A DNA stretch of 64,000 nt. Origin: Helicocarpus griseus UAMH5409. Taxonomy: Eukaryota > Ascomycota > Eurotiomycetes > Onygenales > Ajellomycetaceae. Below the pieces are notes generated by a model that ran no database searches, had not been told where the DNA came from, and saw only the letters and a list, made by a program, of their open reading frames with translations. Shown piece by piece: positions 12,123-25,400 of this stretch (position 1 is the first letter of the stretch; each line of letters starts with the position of its first letter). Both the position numbers and the translations under genes were made by a program. The DNA is taken from contig PDNB01000017.1 in assembly GCA_002573585.1 (NCBI GenBank), positions 1 through 64,000 of the forward strand, written 5' to 3'.

Positions 12123-12968
12123 CCTCGATGGCGCTTTCACGGGAGCGTGGAGCTCCTCGGTAACCAAATGTTCGCTAACTGAACTCCTCGATACTCTCAT
12201 CGAGATTTCGCTTTTGGTCGTTTGCAGCCCTGCTCGGTATATAGTGCGGGGTGGAGGGGCAAAATGGGATAAGAAGCAGCAGAGAAATAGAGGACTTTAT
12301 CCGCCTGAGGTGGTTCGTTCATTAAGCAGAACAAACGAGGGGATTGTGGGTGCGGATTTTGATGAATAGGCCTTATATACACGCAGAATTATCTTGCGTG
12401 GCACAAGGGTTATGCGACAGCCCGTGCGTGTGGTGCCTGGTTTTTGAGCTGGCGATACCCTGGTCATTCATGTCGATTTTCGGCCTCGTACATGATGAGG
12501 GAGAGGGGGAGGGGCAAGGTAACAAACGCATGCCCTCCTTTTGGGAAATTAGACGACGCATATGGGAAGGAAGTATAGATACAGAGGGAAGTGATGTTGA
12601 AGGGGAGATTGAACAGGTACGTGTACGCAGATATCTCTCCCCAACGCAGAATGGATGTTTAGTGAGATGGTAGGGGCTGTGGCTCTTCAAAAGGTGCTTG
12701 CTGCATTTCCCCGCCCTTCTGGCCCAACCAGGTTAGCAGGAAGATGCCCAAATCTTCCAGTTGAGAAATCGATCTTCTGCTATCACTGGAGATTGAATGG
12801 TAATAATCTCAAAGCAGCACAGACGTCAATTGTTGCACAAGGCCGAAATCAACTATGGTATTTGGGAATTTCCCCGCATGGTCGACTTCGTGAGTTCCTA
12901 GCGTCTCCTTACAAGCAACCTGTTGTGGGAATTAGAACCATAAACATAAACAGGGATCTTGACGAGGG

Positions 12969-13000
<32 letters not shown>

Positions 13001-13094
13001 AGAGAGAGAGAGAGAGAGGAAAGACCCAACCAACTCTAGAGGGATTTTCCTAGAAGGATGTGTCCTGATGGTCGAGTATCGTATCCCGAAACCC
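12123..13094. other. Intergenic region upstream of the knottin-like gene
   Basis: This divergent interval contains the probable promoter of the small secreted protein and a long homopolymer tract (listed separately). Short ORFs on both strands have no recognisable content. A G-rich run (about 12499-12520) resembles low-complexity sequence. Confidence 0.4.
12969..13019 (+). repeat. Poly-A (29) followed by (GA)n microsatellite
   Basis: A run of 29 A passes directly into about eleven GA units. It is a simple-sequence tract and probably length-variable; the exact count is also prone to sequencing error. A poly-A end can mark a retroposed insertion, but no target-site duplication or element body was recognised beside it. 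Confidence 0.9.
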
Positions 13095-13520
13095 TTATCA
13101 AATCCTAACCTTATTTATTTATCGCCGACGACATTCTTCCTTATCAGGGGTCCACTTAGACGAAATGCCTTACCACGGCGCCAGACCATCAATCAAAAGC
13201 CATAATGAGATCATATATTGGACAATAAAATCAATATGGAAAAATGGCATTTGTCAGTAGCGCTTGCCTGCCTTTTGCGGAGTGCATAGCCGCGAGTTCT
13301 GAAGACCCTGCAGTCAGGGAACGCTAGAACAACCACGCCAGGGGTTGTTCCCAACATGAGAAGGATCAGTTAAACAACCCGGCGATAAGGTCAAGCGGCA
13401 GCGATGATATTGCTGTCGTCAAATAACCCGTCGTTATCTGCTTGGCTACGCTAGTCCTTCCCTATCTTGAAAACAATATAAAAATAATTGTGCCGGAAAA
13501 TGGCAATCATAACGCTATCG
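13095..13520. promoter_or_regulatory. GATA-motif cluster upstream of asparaginase gene
   Basis: Seven matches to HGATAR (the AreA/Nit2-type GATA factor site) occur in about 425 bp: 13095, 13119, 13141, 13383, 13434, 13462 and 13515 (start positions, either strand). About one would be expected by chance. Since the downstream gene releases ammonium from asparagine, control by nitrogen catabolite repression through a GATA factor is a reasonable inference. Confidence 0.5.
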
Positions 13521-13661
13521 GATTACCGAGTTTGTGTATAAATTGCCCCAAAGCCGTCTAGAAGTGAGGACTGCCAGGGATTTTTCTTCACATATTCTAC
13601 CAATTGAGCCGCATTACCCCCAGACATTTCTTCAGTTCTTCAGGCTGTTGTAACCCGCGAC

Positions 13662-15097
13662 ATGTTCCGCTCATCTCTGACCATGGCCGCCTTGGCGGCC
13701 AGCACCCTGGCCTTGCCATTTGATGCTTCTCAGCTGGAATGGTTCTCCAAGAACTCGTCCCTACCAAAGGTCATAATATACAGTACCGGGGGTACTATTT
13801 TGTCTGCTTCGTCCTACGGGCGTCTTGACAATATTGCCTACGGTGGAGCCCCTGGTCCTAAGCCCCATGATCTCATAAACAGCGTCTCGGAAGTCCTGGA
13901 CGTTGCACAACTCGCCGTCGTTGAAATCCCAGCAAGTGGAGGAAGTGCGAGTCTCAATTCTTCGGTTTATCTAAACGTTTCTCAACAAGCAAACCGTCAC
14001 CTGTGTGCTGGGGATTCGGACATTGCCGGGGCTATCATGTTCCACGGCACTAATACGCTGGAAGAGACTGTAAGTATCTGGCACGAGACGATGCAAGGGA
14101 AAAGAAATGGCTGACACATAGAAAAATTGGCCAGGCCTTTGGAGTAGATTTGACGTTAAACTGTTCTAAACCCTTCGTTGCTACTGGAGCCATGCGTCCG
14201 CACAGTTATATCTCTGCTGATGGCCTCTCCAATTTCTATCAAGCTGTTGCTGCTGCTGCATCACCATCCTCCCGTGACAGAGGCGGTCTCATTGCTTTCA
14301 ATGATAGAATTACTTCCATCTTCTACTCGACCAAGTTGAACGCCAACACTCCTGACACGTTCAAGTCTGTTGAGCAGGGCACTCTGGGTGCGTTCCTCGC
14401 TGGGCAGCCCTACTATTACTTCGATGCGGCTTATCCTACCGGGCGCCCCTATTTTGACGTCACCGATACGGAGGAGCTGCCGGCTGTAGCTATTTTTTTT
14501 GCTCACCGTAAGTGGTCAGAATCAGTATAATCCATTCGTTGACACTGCCACTAACGAAGGGGGCAGAGGGATTTGATGCCACATTGTTGCACGGTGCCGT
14601 AGCAAACGGAGCTAAGTAAGTCTCGCTTGTTCCCAATTTTTGCTATTGCAAAACTAGATTTCTAACGCCCTGCTTGCAGAGGCATTGTTGTCCTCGGCCC
14701 CGGTGCTGGGAGCGTAAACCCGGAAACCGAAGCAGCCGCCAAGGTACTTTACAAGAAAGGTATCCCGACAGTCATCGCCGCTCGTCCAGTTACCGGTACT
14801 GGCATACCAGAACCGGTGCCCCAGACATTGTATGTTACCCTGTTCGATACAACTTTTGTCAACCCCTTTTCATGGTTTCTTTGGCCGTGTGCCATATAAA
14901 ATTAGACATTGGATATCGTGAACTAATCTCGACTTAACAGCATCTTTTCCAGTTACGTAGGTGGAGAACAGGCACGCATCATGCTCCAGCTTGCCGTCAA
15001 CGCAGGGTATGATTTGGATAAGATTCGTGACCTCTTTGAGGGCCCTCTCCGGAAAGCTGTATACACTTCCGCAAATCTGAAGGTCTATTATAAATAG
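13662..15097 (+). CDS. Secreted L-asparaginase (type II family)
   Basis: Five exons (13662-14069, 14135-14507, 14567-14615, 14680-14829, 14941-15097) encode 378 residues. A signal peptide covers about residues 1-17. STGGTI at 41-46 supplies the first catalytic Thr (T42 or T45). HGTNTLEET follows at 128-136, then CSKP, ATGAMRP and SADG signatures of the asparaginase/glutaminase fold, and GPGAGSVNPE in the C-terminal domain. The enzyme hydrolyses asparagine to aspartate and ammonium outside the cell or in the wall. In bacterial enzymes the second motif reads HGTDT, and that Asp assists catalysis; here it is Asn (N131). I cannot tell whether this is a lineage trait or a loss of activity. Length is normal. 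The upstream GATA cluster suggests nitrogen regulation. Confidence 0.9.
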
Positions 15098-17733
15098 TAG
15101 GCTCGCTGGCTACTTGATGAGCCAATCTTCAAATAACATTGATTTGTATATTAGCAGATTATAAGAAAAAGAAACGCAATGTCGCGCCTGAATGTGTTTC
15201 CATTATGATCACGAGGAAAAAGGGGTGTATTAACGAGGCCTCAGATCCCACTGATGTTCGTTAAGTCTACTACAATGTTGAAGGGACTAAGCCGGCGGAT
15301 TGAATATTAAAGGTTCGTTCTGTCCGACTGCGCACGCTTTTATAGCATGTATAAGGCCGGGATTTCTAATGGTGTATGGGCTGAGAGCCTGATTTCATGA
15401 AACAAACTACGGCGTATGTTCGTCTTTAATCTCGCTCAACCATTTGGACAGGGAGTATGGGCACGATGGGTCAAACAAAAGCATACGGGTTTGGCAATCC
15501 CTTTTATACGATGAATGTTGAGAAGACAATCCCTCAAGGCTTGCTATCGTAGCCACTATTATCCCAAGGGTGGTTAAGCTATCCCCGAGCATTTCCAACT
15601 AATATCACAACTTGCTATGTTTTTTAAGCATGAGAAGACGCCATCCGCCAGCAGACAAGACACATTCTCTTGCCTTGCCTCAACGGATATCATGTTACAC
15701 TATAAAGCTGCAACAATGAAATAAACGCGACGTTATAGTGGCCATGCCATGGTAAAGCCTTTAGTCCCCGTCAAGGTCCCTAATGACGTCAGGCCGACTG
15801 ATTCCGTCAGAAGGATAGGCAAATGTCGCATTGAGGATTTGAACAAGAGGGCGGTCAATGATCATAGGAGTCTGTCGTTTCGTGCTGCGAATGAATCCGC
15901 CCTGCAAGAGAACGTGGTGGTGCTCCAATCAATCAGAAAGGCAATACTCACTCTATCAGCATCCCGAAGTTCTTCTCATATTATTGGTATGACTAGACAC
16001 CAACAAAGCCCCATACCATGGGACTCCATATCCTAGCCGCTTTCTCTCATGCGTCTAAATCACTATGTCGTGGATATGGAAGCGGAGCCATGGGCCGATT
16101 TGATCCACCTGCGGAATGAGATCGGATGGTACGACTGAGAGCTTATCGAGGTTACCAGGAGGGGGGCCCCGGAAGAAAAGAAGCGATCCGCGGGCACGGC
16201 TCACCAGAGTAATAGTACAGTCTGATCGCGTTCAACATAACCTTGACTCCATGCCGGGTCTATGCCGCGTACCCTTGTTGATTTCAGAAAATGGAGACGC
16301 CTTATGCACCCTAGAATGCTCAGCTGGTGGGCAATATTGGGTCCGGTGCGCCGGGCGACGTACAGAGCCCGAATATCTGGTTATTTGTATTATTGGCTTT
16401 GCGCTGATCGTGGCAGGATCTCAAAGACGGGAAGTCTGAAACCGCCGTTCCTGACTAAAGATCGTGCCTGCATAGAGCGATTCTGCGTCGGGTCTCGAAA
16501 CTTGTTGGACCCGCATATAATTTGAGGCATTGATAAGATTTTCGATCGACTCTTCTTCTCTCCCCCAGTATTTTATTGGTGTAGTAAAGTCAACGCCTGA
16601 TGCTAAATTCCCCAGTTAGCAAGGGACTCGTCAAAGCAGATGCATCTACTCGTGTTCCAGGGGCGAGGGGTCGCGAAGGCGGCTGTCACGAATTTCGAAC
16701 CCCCCGACGCTAGCAGTCAGACTTTCTGGATCCCAGAAAGATCCGAACTTGACGTAGTTTGGCGCTTGTTCCCCTGCCTCGGGCCAGAAGGCTTAGCAAT
16801 ATTCTCAAGTTTCTCTAGCATGGAAAATGGCAAAGGCAAGACGTACGCAGAAAGCGGAAGAGAGTGGGAAGCGAGTCGAAAGCGGATGTCACGAAATGGA
16901 AAGGAAAACGCAGAATCTCAAACATATTCATGCTTCACGATATCAATGTAATAACGTAGCATAGAGCTAAATACTAAGTAACATGTTTATGTATATGCGT
17001 GCGGTGTCCCTATCCCAGAAAAAAAAATTGCAACCATGATGAGCAATTACCAAATCAAGCACGCCAATTGGATGCGAACGTGGCAACTCCAATCCCAGAA
17101 AGGACGTTTTATTCCCAGACCCAAGGCAAGGAAAAATGCAGGTGAGACGCAATTCCAACAAGAGATACACAGGGGCCCAACTAGAGACACGAAACAAATT
17201 AATAAGAGCAAAAAACGAACGAGATAACAATCCCATACCAGCCGTACAAAACATTTCAGGTTTAATTTTGCAACAGTTTTTTCCTTATCCGGATCGTGTG
17301 ACCAACATCTTCCCAAGCGCAAAAAGAAAACCAGAAAACCCAAAAGGTGCATCTGCATGCTAGTATTGTGGAGTGGCTCGGTTGCATATTACCGTCGAAG
17401 CAAAAATTGTACGTCTCTCCCCAGTTCAATACTCAAAAGTGACAACAAGCAGCCGCGATGTGTGTACAGGAAAAAATAGAAACTTTCAAAACTATGTGTT
17501 GCATCCAGGGATATCTTTCAAAAGCAAAAAATAGAACACGGAAATGTGTACATGTAAAATAAAGTCAAAGATGTAGATGAATGCGGGTTAAATGTGAAGC
17601 GGCAAGCAGGAGTATCATGGTCGTCAAATCGTAACGCGTAAATAAGGGTGTCAATGGTTTAGGAGTTAGAGAGATATGCTTGTCTCGGCTAGTTCGAAAC
17701 GGCATATGTAAATTCCGTACCAGGACAAAGAAA
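15098..17733. other. Convergent gene-free interval
   Basis: About 2.6 kb between the asparaginase gene and the RasGEF gene. It holds only short ORFs without family motifs or consistent splice-linked neighbours. The right part (about 16960-17730) is A-rich and likely includes a long 3' UTR of the RasGEF gene. No repeat or RNA gene was recognised. Confidence 0.4.
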
Positions 17734-20700
17734 TCAGCAATGAGACGCGAGGGTTTTAGATTTAGAGCTGTGAGTCCACGAGAGGAAATCGAACTTTTCC
17801 TTGGGGGTCTCGCGAGACAAGGGAGGGGTGGGCTCTAAATGGGCGCTGCGTTGAAGTGCTTGCTCTCTAGGCTCCAAGACCAAAGAACGTCTATAATAGT
17901 TCTGGAAGCCCTTTTCTCCTGCAGAACGGACACGAACCAGTTGATCCTGTATCCACGTTTGTAGCTCAGGGACTTCGGCGAGTCGATACGGTATCTGGAA
18001 ACGCTGGAGTTCACTGATGATCTTGGCTGTCTTCATATGCTTATCAAAATTGATAACCATTTTACTTCCATCACCTGTTGGCAGAGATCGCGTGTCCTGA
18101 TTTCCATGGTCGACAAAAGTAAGGTCGGTCAAATAGGTTCCCACGAACGGTAGACACGGAGGTACATGGTTTTGTAATCGTTGCCGAAGAACGGCGTAGT
18201 TTCTTGACACATCGACGATTTGTTTCAGTTGTTCCAGCAAGTTCTTCGTCTTTTGCGAAACTAACTCCCAGGTACGTCTCAAGCGGGAAATGGTGGATGA
18301 GTTCAAAGAGCAGATAATCGCCATCAAAGTATCGTAATTGTTCAATTCCAGACACTTGGACGCAATCTTCACCCATTGCTTGATAACAACGGCTCTCTTT
18401 TTCGGTTCCTCTTGTTGTAGGATACAGTCGGCCACAAGGTTAGCCAAATCTGTTGACAATGTCGACATGGCTCTGACATTGACTGCAAGCGATCCTGACT
18501 TTTTCATCCACTCGGTGCCCAATAGCTCCTCTGGCAGGATAGAGCAAAAGATTCTGGACTCCTTTAGTGTGAATTGTCGTGCTAGTTCAAGAGGGTCAAA
18601 ATCCAGTATGCTGGCAGGTTGCCCTCCTGCTTTCCATTGCCTCAGTAAATTCAGCTGGCTCTTGGACACAATTGGAGGTGAAAGAGGAACATCTGGGCTA
18701 ACGTATTGGGCGACGGCTGTATTGGTTTTTCCCATGGAGGAAACCAGTCTTGGGACCACTGGACCATGCACGGTTGATACCTTCTCTGCAAGCTCCACCA
18801 GACGTTTCGCAGCAGAAGGCAAAGTAAGCATCAGTTTGGTGCGTGCAAACTTGAGTATTGAGGGGAGGGCAATATCATCACAATCATGTCGCCAATGCGA
18901 CTCGAGCCATCCCTTGAAAATGTTATACACTCGCAAACGGACAGGTCCAGCAGCTTCAGCATTGTCTCCAATATAATCGTAGCGTTCCATCAGTGCTTCA
19001 GCAAAATCAGTTGGCGTTGCAAAATGTCGGAACGTGAGGTAAAAGGTAGAAACGAAGAGCGCATCCGGTGTGGATTGATGAGCCGTTAATTTTTCAATGA
19101 GAGCCCGAAGGCTTCCTCCAATTACCTGGCCATCCTTTAACATAAGTTCTTGTGCATAGGTCTTTTCTAAGAGATTCTCCCCTTCATCAGCTTCCTCGAC
19201 CAGAGTCGTCTGGGAACCTTGAAAGCTAGGGGTGTGTGCAGCAGCGGGTGGGAAAGGCTTGTTGAAATCAGGAGTAGTGACGCGGGTTGATGCCTGGGAA
19301 ACAGCGCTCGTCTCCGAGTCTCGCGCACTAGGCACATAAGCAGTCTCACTCGCTGCGCTTGTCATATCCGCCGTCGTTTCGGCATGACAAATCTCTGTGG
19401 GATACTCATCTTCAGGGGACTTAGCATGGTAGGTTTCGTGGGGATCGCATTGTTCAGAGATGGCAGGGGCATCGACTAAATCGTGATATGAAGAGAAATT
19501 TAGGCTCAATGGATCGCCGAAGGTTGAGGTAGGCGTGCGAGCCATTGCATTCGAATAGTCGGAGGACGGGGTAGCCCCACCAGTTAGGTCTGGAGTGTAA
19601 GGCATCTGCTTGGTGGGTATCACAATGGGTGGCGGGGGGGACCGCAAGGGCGCTTCGTTGGTATTGTCCACCTTTTCGGACTGATCATAGACACTTGTTT
19701 GCACCCCAGAGTCGTCGGTGTACTGACAGTCAGCCGGGCTTTGATAATCATCGACATCCAGCCCAGATATACCAAGTCCGATGCTACTTTCCAGTTCAAA
19801 ATCTCCACTCTGTTCAAAAATATACCTTGCCTTAGCGACACAGTCGCCAGCCCCCCTAACGCAACCAGTCGCAGCATCAACCAATCTCTTACCCTCATCC
19901 GGCATGAACACAACCTCGTCGTCCGTTGGACGAAAAACATCACGGGTGGCGTGAACAAGCTCCTTAAGCCTGCCTTGCAAAGTGCCCTTAGATTGTTCCA
20001 GTAGGTCTGAGCGGTGGAGATCACGTTCGCAGATTGTTCCAACAATTGTAAGCAATGCTCGGCAAGATTGTGCTGCCTTTTGCGTGGTGAGGAGTAGCTC
20101 GGTGGACGAGCGAGATTGTAGGTGGAGCCCTATAAATGAACCAAGTACACTGAGAAACTCATCGTAGGCTGATGTGAGTGCTGCCGAGGCGAGATTAGGA
20201 TTATGCACTGAGGTAGGCCCGTTGTAGGATATGCGATGCGAAACGGATATTCTCTTTGGTTGAACGGATTGCAACCGCGTATTGTGGGGGTTGTACAACT
20301 CTGCCTGTCCGATGGAACCATGGACGTCAGCTGAATAATCCCCCTGTTCCTGGTTATCGCTAACATCACTGATACTGAAGGATGGAGTAGGCGGAACAAC
20401 ATTAGAACCAAACGTCGGTACTGCGGAGAATGAGGAGTCGACGGGAGGCGTTAGGGGTGCATCGTATACATCGTGACCGGGGCTTATGGGCGGAACATCA
20501 AACTCCGCCATGGCTCTGCTCAAGCCAACCTCCTCATTCCAAACATCTAAGAATCTCACCCCGCGAGTCACGATCTTAAACGCTTTGAACAGCATCTGAT
20601 CGAAAATGGCGTCCAATGCGCCATCAAGCTGACCTCCATTGGCTACATCCTGCAGTCTTTTTGCCAATTTTACTAGGGAAGACAGATCCGAAAGGAGGGC

Positions 20701-21354
20701 TTTTCTGTTTCTCCTGAGCCCATCGAATTTTTGCACTAGGTGGCAATCCCGCGTCAGGCATTCGGATTTTTCCTATTCACCCAAGTTAGCTGAAGAACAA
20801 AGCGATATTCGAAGGCAATTTCAACTTACCAATAGAAACCGCACACCAGCAATAAGGCCCCTCATATAATCTTGGTTGGTAAATTGATGAAGGGTGGAGA
20901 GAGATCCTCCACGTATAGTATCCCAGAAATCGGTCAGCGATTTAAGGAGTGGTCGCATAGGTACCTGATCATATGCTTCGCAATAGTTTGTGGGTAGCCA
21001 GCCCCGAGCGCCCGTTTCCAACAAAGTACCATCAGCCCAGCCATTGGTATGGATCGAATGCACCAAGATTATGTCGCCCTGATCCAAGGGGAGCGTAACT
21101 GTCGAGGAAGAGACCCCGGCATTCGGTTGAAACGGATAAAAGGCGCGAAGGTAATTGTGGAATATCGAGACATCATGACTATTTCGCTCAATCATTTCTT
21201 CTCGAGAGCTATGCGGCGTCAAAGGAGGCGTCACCCGCATCTGCGATGGCAGCGTAGACACCATATTGGCGGAAAGGGGTACGTTGTGCGTTTGTGCGTG
21301 ATTTCGGCCTTTTAGAACATTAAGGGGGGCAACATGGTCACCCTGAATATCCAT
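17734..21354 (-). CDS. CDC25: Cdc25-type Ras guanine nucleotide exchange factor
   Basis: Two exons, 21354-20830 and 20772-17734, around a 57-nt intron encode about 1187 residues. Order of parts: an N-terminal SH3 domain at about 68-128 (ALYDY-like AFYPFQ, then GWADGTLLETGARGWLPTNY), a long Ser/Thr/Pro-rich middle, RasGEF_N at about 715-835, and the RasGEF catalytic domain at about 895-1130 (DPLELARQFTLKE, CLELNNYDTLMAI, PPCLPFVGTYLTDLTF). The protein loads Ras with GTP upstream of adenylate cyclase/PKA and morphogenesis. The first in-frame ATG is at 21354. The frame stays open upstream, and candidate acceptors there allow a further 5' exon, so the true N-terminus may be longer. No defect was seen. 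Confidence 0.92.
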
Positions 21355-22310
21355 GGGCGATGTAACCAAAACCTGAAGCTTCCTGGAAGTCAGAAAGCCC
21401 TGATAACAAACGCTTTATATTGTTTGCGAAAGATGACAGTCACACATTGTCCATATATCGAGGGTATCTAATCAATTGGTAGCCGGCGGAAAGGGACGTT
21501 CGAAGTCGATATCAACGAGTAACGACCTAAAAGTATTCGCGTCAGCGTCTCCGCTGATCTGCAGCAGTTGCTAGAAACAAAGGTCTTGTTGCTTGCTCAA
21601 AAGGGGTCCATTTCCGAGCGACAACGGGTATGGATATAGTAAAAAAAGGGAGTAGTGGTGGTTAACTCGGTCGCATCGGGACGTACCAGGGAGCGGACAA
21701 AGCTTAGGTAGACACGGAATACCAGGCTGCGAAGGAGTGAAATCAATTCAGTTTGCGATCCGGGTGAGCGTCCGAAAGGGCTGATTCTTATCCGTGAGAG
21801 TAGATAGATGTATGTCGTTGGTGATGTTTAGCGGCGGGAGGGAGATATGTCCGAAAAGGGTAAACGCGACGACAGTGCAATAACACAACCAGGTCAACAC
21901 AACGTCAATAATAATAATTGCCCTCGACACTTTTCAAAAATGAAGATAGCAAATTGCCAGAGAGCAGGCCGGGCAAATCCAATTCCCTCAGGGTGGCGGA
22001 ATGAGTCAGGTTTCCTCTTGGGAAATCCACGAAGTGATGCAAAAAGAGAGTTTGGAGTATATGCACAAGAACGGAATCTCCGCAACTCAATTGAATGACA
22101 GAGAAGGGAAGCAAGGCAAGAAGAGAGGGATTATTTTGGATTTCACCAGGACGACGGTGATGAAAGGAAGAGAGAAGAAGCAGAAGCAATCCAGCGAGAG
22201 AGAGAGCTTGGTGGAGAAACCCAAGCGAAAGAGCAGAGACTCGAGAGCACGACGACTGAGCAGTGAGAGAAGCAAGAAAACCGGCATGCGCTGCTCACAT
22301 TGAACCGGGT
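21355..22310 (-). promoter_or_regulatory. Upstream/5' UTR region of CDC25 with pyrimidine-rich tract
   Basis: On the minus strand the block 22310-22080 is strongly pyrimidine-rich (purine-rich on plus), a common feature of fungal promoters near transcription starts. Several short upstream ATGs lie between it and the CDC25 start, suggesting a long leader with uORFs, as often seen in signalling genes. This is inference; no transcript data. Confidence 0.35.
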
Positions 22311-22402
22311 CAAGCCTGGGCATTTTAGTCTGCCTTAGTCGCCCGTTCCAACGTTGCTGATAGCGTGTCTGGATAGAGCATATTGTCCCGCTTAAACCCA
22401 CC

Positions 22403-22427
22403 GCCAGTCGGCGCCAGTCGGCGCCAG
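22403..22427 (+). repeat. Short 10-bp tandem duplication
   Basis: The unit GCCAGTCGGC occurs 2.5 times in direct tandem. Too short to classify; a simple local duplication. Confidence 0.8.
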
Positions 22428-25400
22428 CTTGAGAAAGCCCGCAGGGGGGAGGTATCGACGGCGACGAGTGGCTGACTTTCCCGGTCCCCGTCCCAATGAA
22501 TCCCTATCTGCACTAATTTAGCGGGCTAAAGCTGTTCCAGCGGCCTGCTCCATTCTTGCCCCAGTCCGGCATGAATCTTGCGTCCACCACCCATGCCGAC
22601 CCTCGCCTTTGCCCCAGCCTTGGTTACTGTGATCACCTTTCGCTACGAGAGATTTAGTCTGGCGTGATGGCAATTGGTCCACCTGTTCTTGAATGACCAT
22701 ACTGCGACCTCGGTTCACAAGCAAAATACTACGATTGCGGGGAAGCGAAGAATACCAATTATACCATCGAATCTCGATATCAGTCGCGGCCTCGGTGCGC
22801 GATGATAGTAATCGCAGTCGTGGAGATATTATTCATCCTCTCCTGGCTGTCGTCACAAGTTGGCAGCTGCATACGGAAGCCTGTCGTCTGTCTGTGTGCC
22901 CCCAAGCTAGCTTGATGGGCAATTGTGAGTGGCGGAATGCGCAGTTCGACCCCTGTGTGTCACTATTCAAGCCGCTCTGCCTCCGCGGTACTTACGACAA
23001 ACCCCGGCCGGAGCGGACGAGCCTAAACTCAAGCTCGAACGAGGATAAGGTTCAGGCTTTTTTGGAACAACCCGACCTCCAAGCAGGGATATCCCTGTCA
23101 AACTCAAAAAACTCCTGGTTAAAGCTTTCAAATCATCTTGGCCGTCAGGGGTTCAACTTCCAATAATAATAATACAAGCTTGACGGACGGTTGGACTCTC
23201 GAGGTTCTGTCCAAGCAAAATCATGCTAAAAAAGCATGGGAAGTGCTGCTTTGCCAGGAACATGCATGGCGCTTTGGCGGCAATTCGGAACTCTGTTACT
23301 ACTGGATTACGTTGTTTATCACTATCACGGCCCACTCGCTGACCCGGCATCACCAGCTTTCTGGTCAATAAGAATCTTGAATTGCTGCATCTGTGCAGAT
23401 GCAATTTTGCTCCTCATAGTATTTAAAATCCAAAAGGTCTCTCCTGCATGTCTATTGCATCCTTTTCCACGGACATACAGCTGAACAGAAAATGCATGAT
23501 GGTCCAGACAGAGCCCGACTCGGCGACTCTCGCACATGAAAATATACTGACTTCGCACCCCCACGAAGCGACCATGCTCTGGAATTTAGCAGGCTAATTG
23601 AAACGCTGAGAGAACCATGGCAATTGCTATTCCTTTGAGAGTGTACTCACACTTTGAACTTACGAAACCCAGGGTCTTTGGCATTTGCCTTCGATAACGG
23701 CAAGGCTGTTTGCCAATCAATAGTCCCCGAAACCTAATTCCAGCAGCTCTTCTCTGTTCTTAGCGCATTGTGGCTTGCCCCTGTTTTTCGAGAGATCAGA
23801 TCTGAGAAAAAAGGTTTTGTCACAAGAAAAGTGATTGGCATATTTTCTTTTCGCTTTCTTTTTCCTTAGGCCAGAAGACAACAGTCGTGTTCTTTCTTGA
23901 ACTAGCAAAAGAAGAGAAGAAAGACAGCAAAGAACATTTGCCACGGCAACGGAGCCTCGAAAATCATTTAAAGGCAATGATGCAGAACTCTTCTATGATC
24001 TTCGCAGGAGCCTCTGTTTCCCGCCCGGAGTAGTGGCGTTTAAGCCATAGGCTAGCCGTCAGCCCAGTTTCTGTAGGGGATGGTGATCATCAAGATCTTA
24101 TCGCCCATGCAGCTGCAGAGCTTGCAGGCCAAACCATCTTGATAGTACGCACAGGGAAAAGTTGAACCTGAACTGTCGACAAGTTTTGCACTTCAGATGA
24201 AAACCAGACTTAAAAGGGTTCTGAACCTCAAAACATTTTATTATTTCTTCTTTCGCGGCGATTAGTATCAACGAGTCTGGTTTCTTGACAAATGAAAAAG
24301 AAACCATATTTTGACCCAATCAATTTACACCGTTTCAAAGCTTAAAATGTGCGGAAACTCTTGAATTACCACTGTCAACAGTCTCGGCCGGTTTCACAAA
24401 TTTCAGGAACCAAAGCCACCGCTACTCCTTCCGTTCAGACGTTCCAAACTCACGATGCGTGTCGTTTTATGTGACACGATCGATTATACTAGCTTGGACA
24501 TAGCTATGGACCTCTAACGAGCTCTGGGCGCCCGCGCCGCGGCGTTCAATTGTTATCAAATAGTTCTTCGCAATACATATATCCACAGGGACACTGACAC
24601 CGATGGTGTGGTTTATTTATATCAATAAGTATTAAAAAACACCCGCGACAAAAGGCTCCCATATTTTTCTCTGCCGTGGGCGTGCGCCAAGTCAACATCG
24701 ATGACGAGTGCTATCGAGGAGTAGCACTGGCGGAACATGGACATTAACAAAAATATGATGCTGTAAATGGTCCCGTATTCGCCCATAAAATCATAATCAA
24801 AGGGTACAAAGTTACTACAAACGTCGTGGGGTATTGATATACGTTTTCTATCTTTCACTCTCCACAGCACTTGTGAAAATAACTCGACACTCCGTACCGT
24901 TCGAAGGATCAGAAGAAGACAGTATCCATTAGATGGTAGGTAGTTCGCTTTCGCAATAATAATATGCATTGATTGATCTCATCAAAACTTATTAATTTAC
25001 ATGTGCAATTGTGCATTTGAATAGGGTGATCCGAGCCTTTGGAAATGCTCCACCAAAAACGGCCTGAGAGGCGCTTAATCGGCCGCTTATACAAAAACAG
25101 TCAAATGTGATAGACAAACGACCCATGAAAGAAATCAGAAAGTTAAACATCGAGCCGCTCCATAAACTATTGAAGTCCAAGACAGGTTGTCGGGACCTCG
25201 ATGGAGGATATTCTCCCCCTTTTCCACCAGTCTGCCTTGGAAGTTGGATGTCATTTTGATATTAAATTATTAATAATAGATAGAAACCAACGCTTCCATG
25301 ATGAAACCCTCGCAGAAACTTCGCCCCCGTCAAGCATCGTGGAGATGTTAGTGGGATGATTGTTTTTAGTGTTCTCCACAGTGCACATGGACAGATAACC

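Noticed and set aside
12655..13053. 132-codon plus ORF ending in poly-Lys.
   Set aside because: It has no proper ATG at its start, and the Lys tail is only the poly-A tract read as codons.
18338..18976. 212-codon plus-strand ORF.
   Set aside because: Lies opposite the conserved RasGEF catalytic domain; no independent motif.
22693..23166. 157-codon plus ORF in the gene desert.
   Set aside because: No start context, motif or splice partner; composition looks like translated noncoding sequence.
24622..24969. Hydrophobic 115-codon minus ORF.
   Set aside because: Hydrophobic residues follow from T-rich sequence; no ordered membrane topology or homology recognised.
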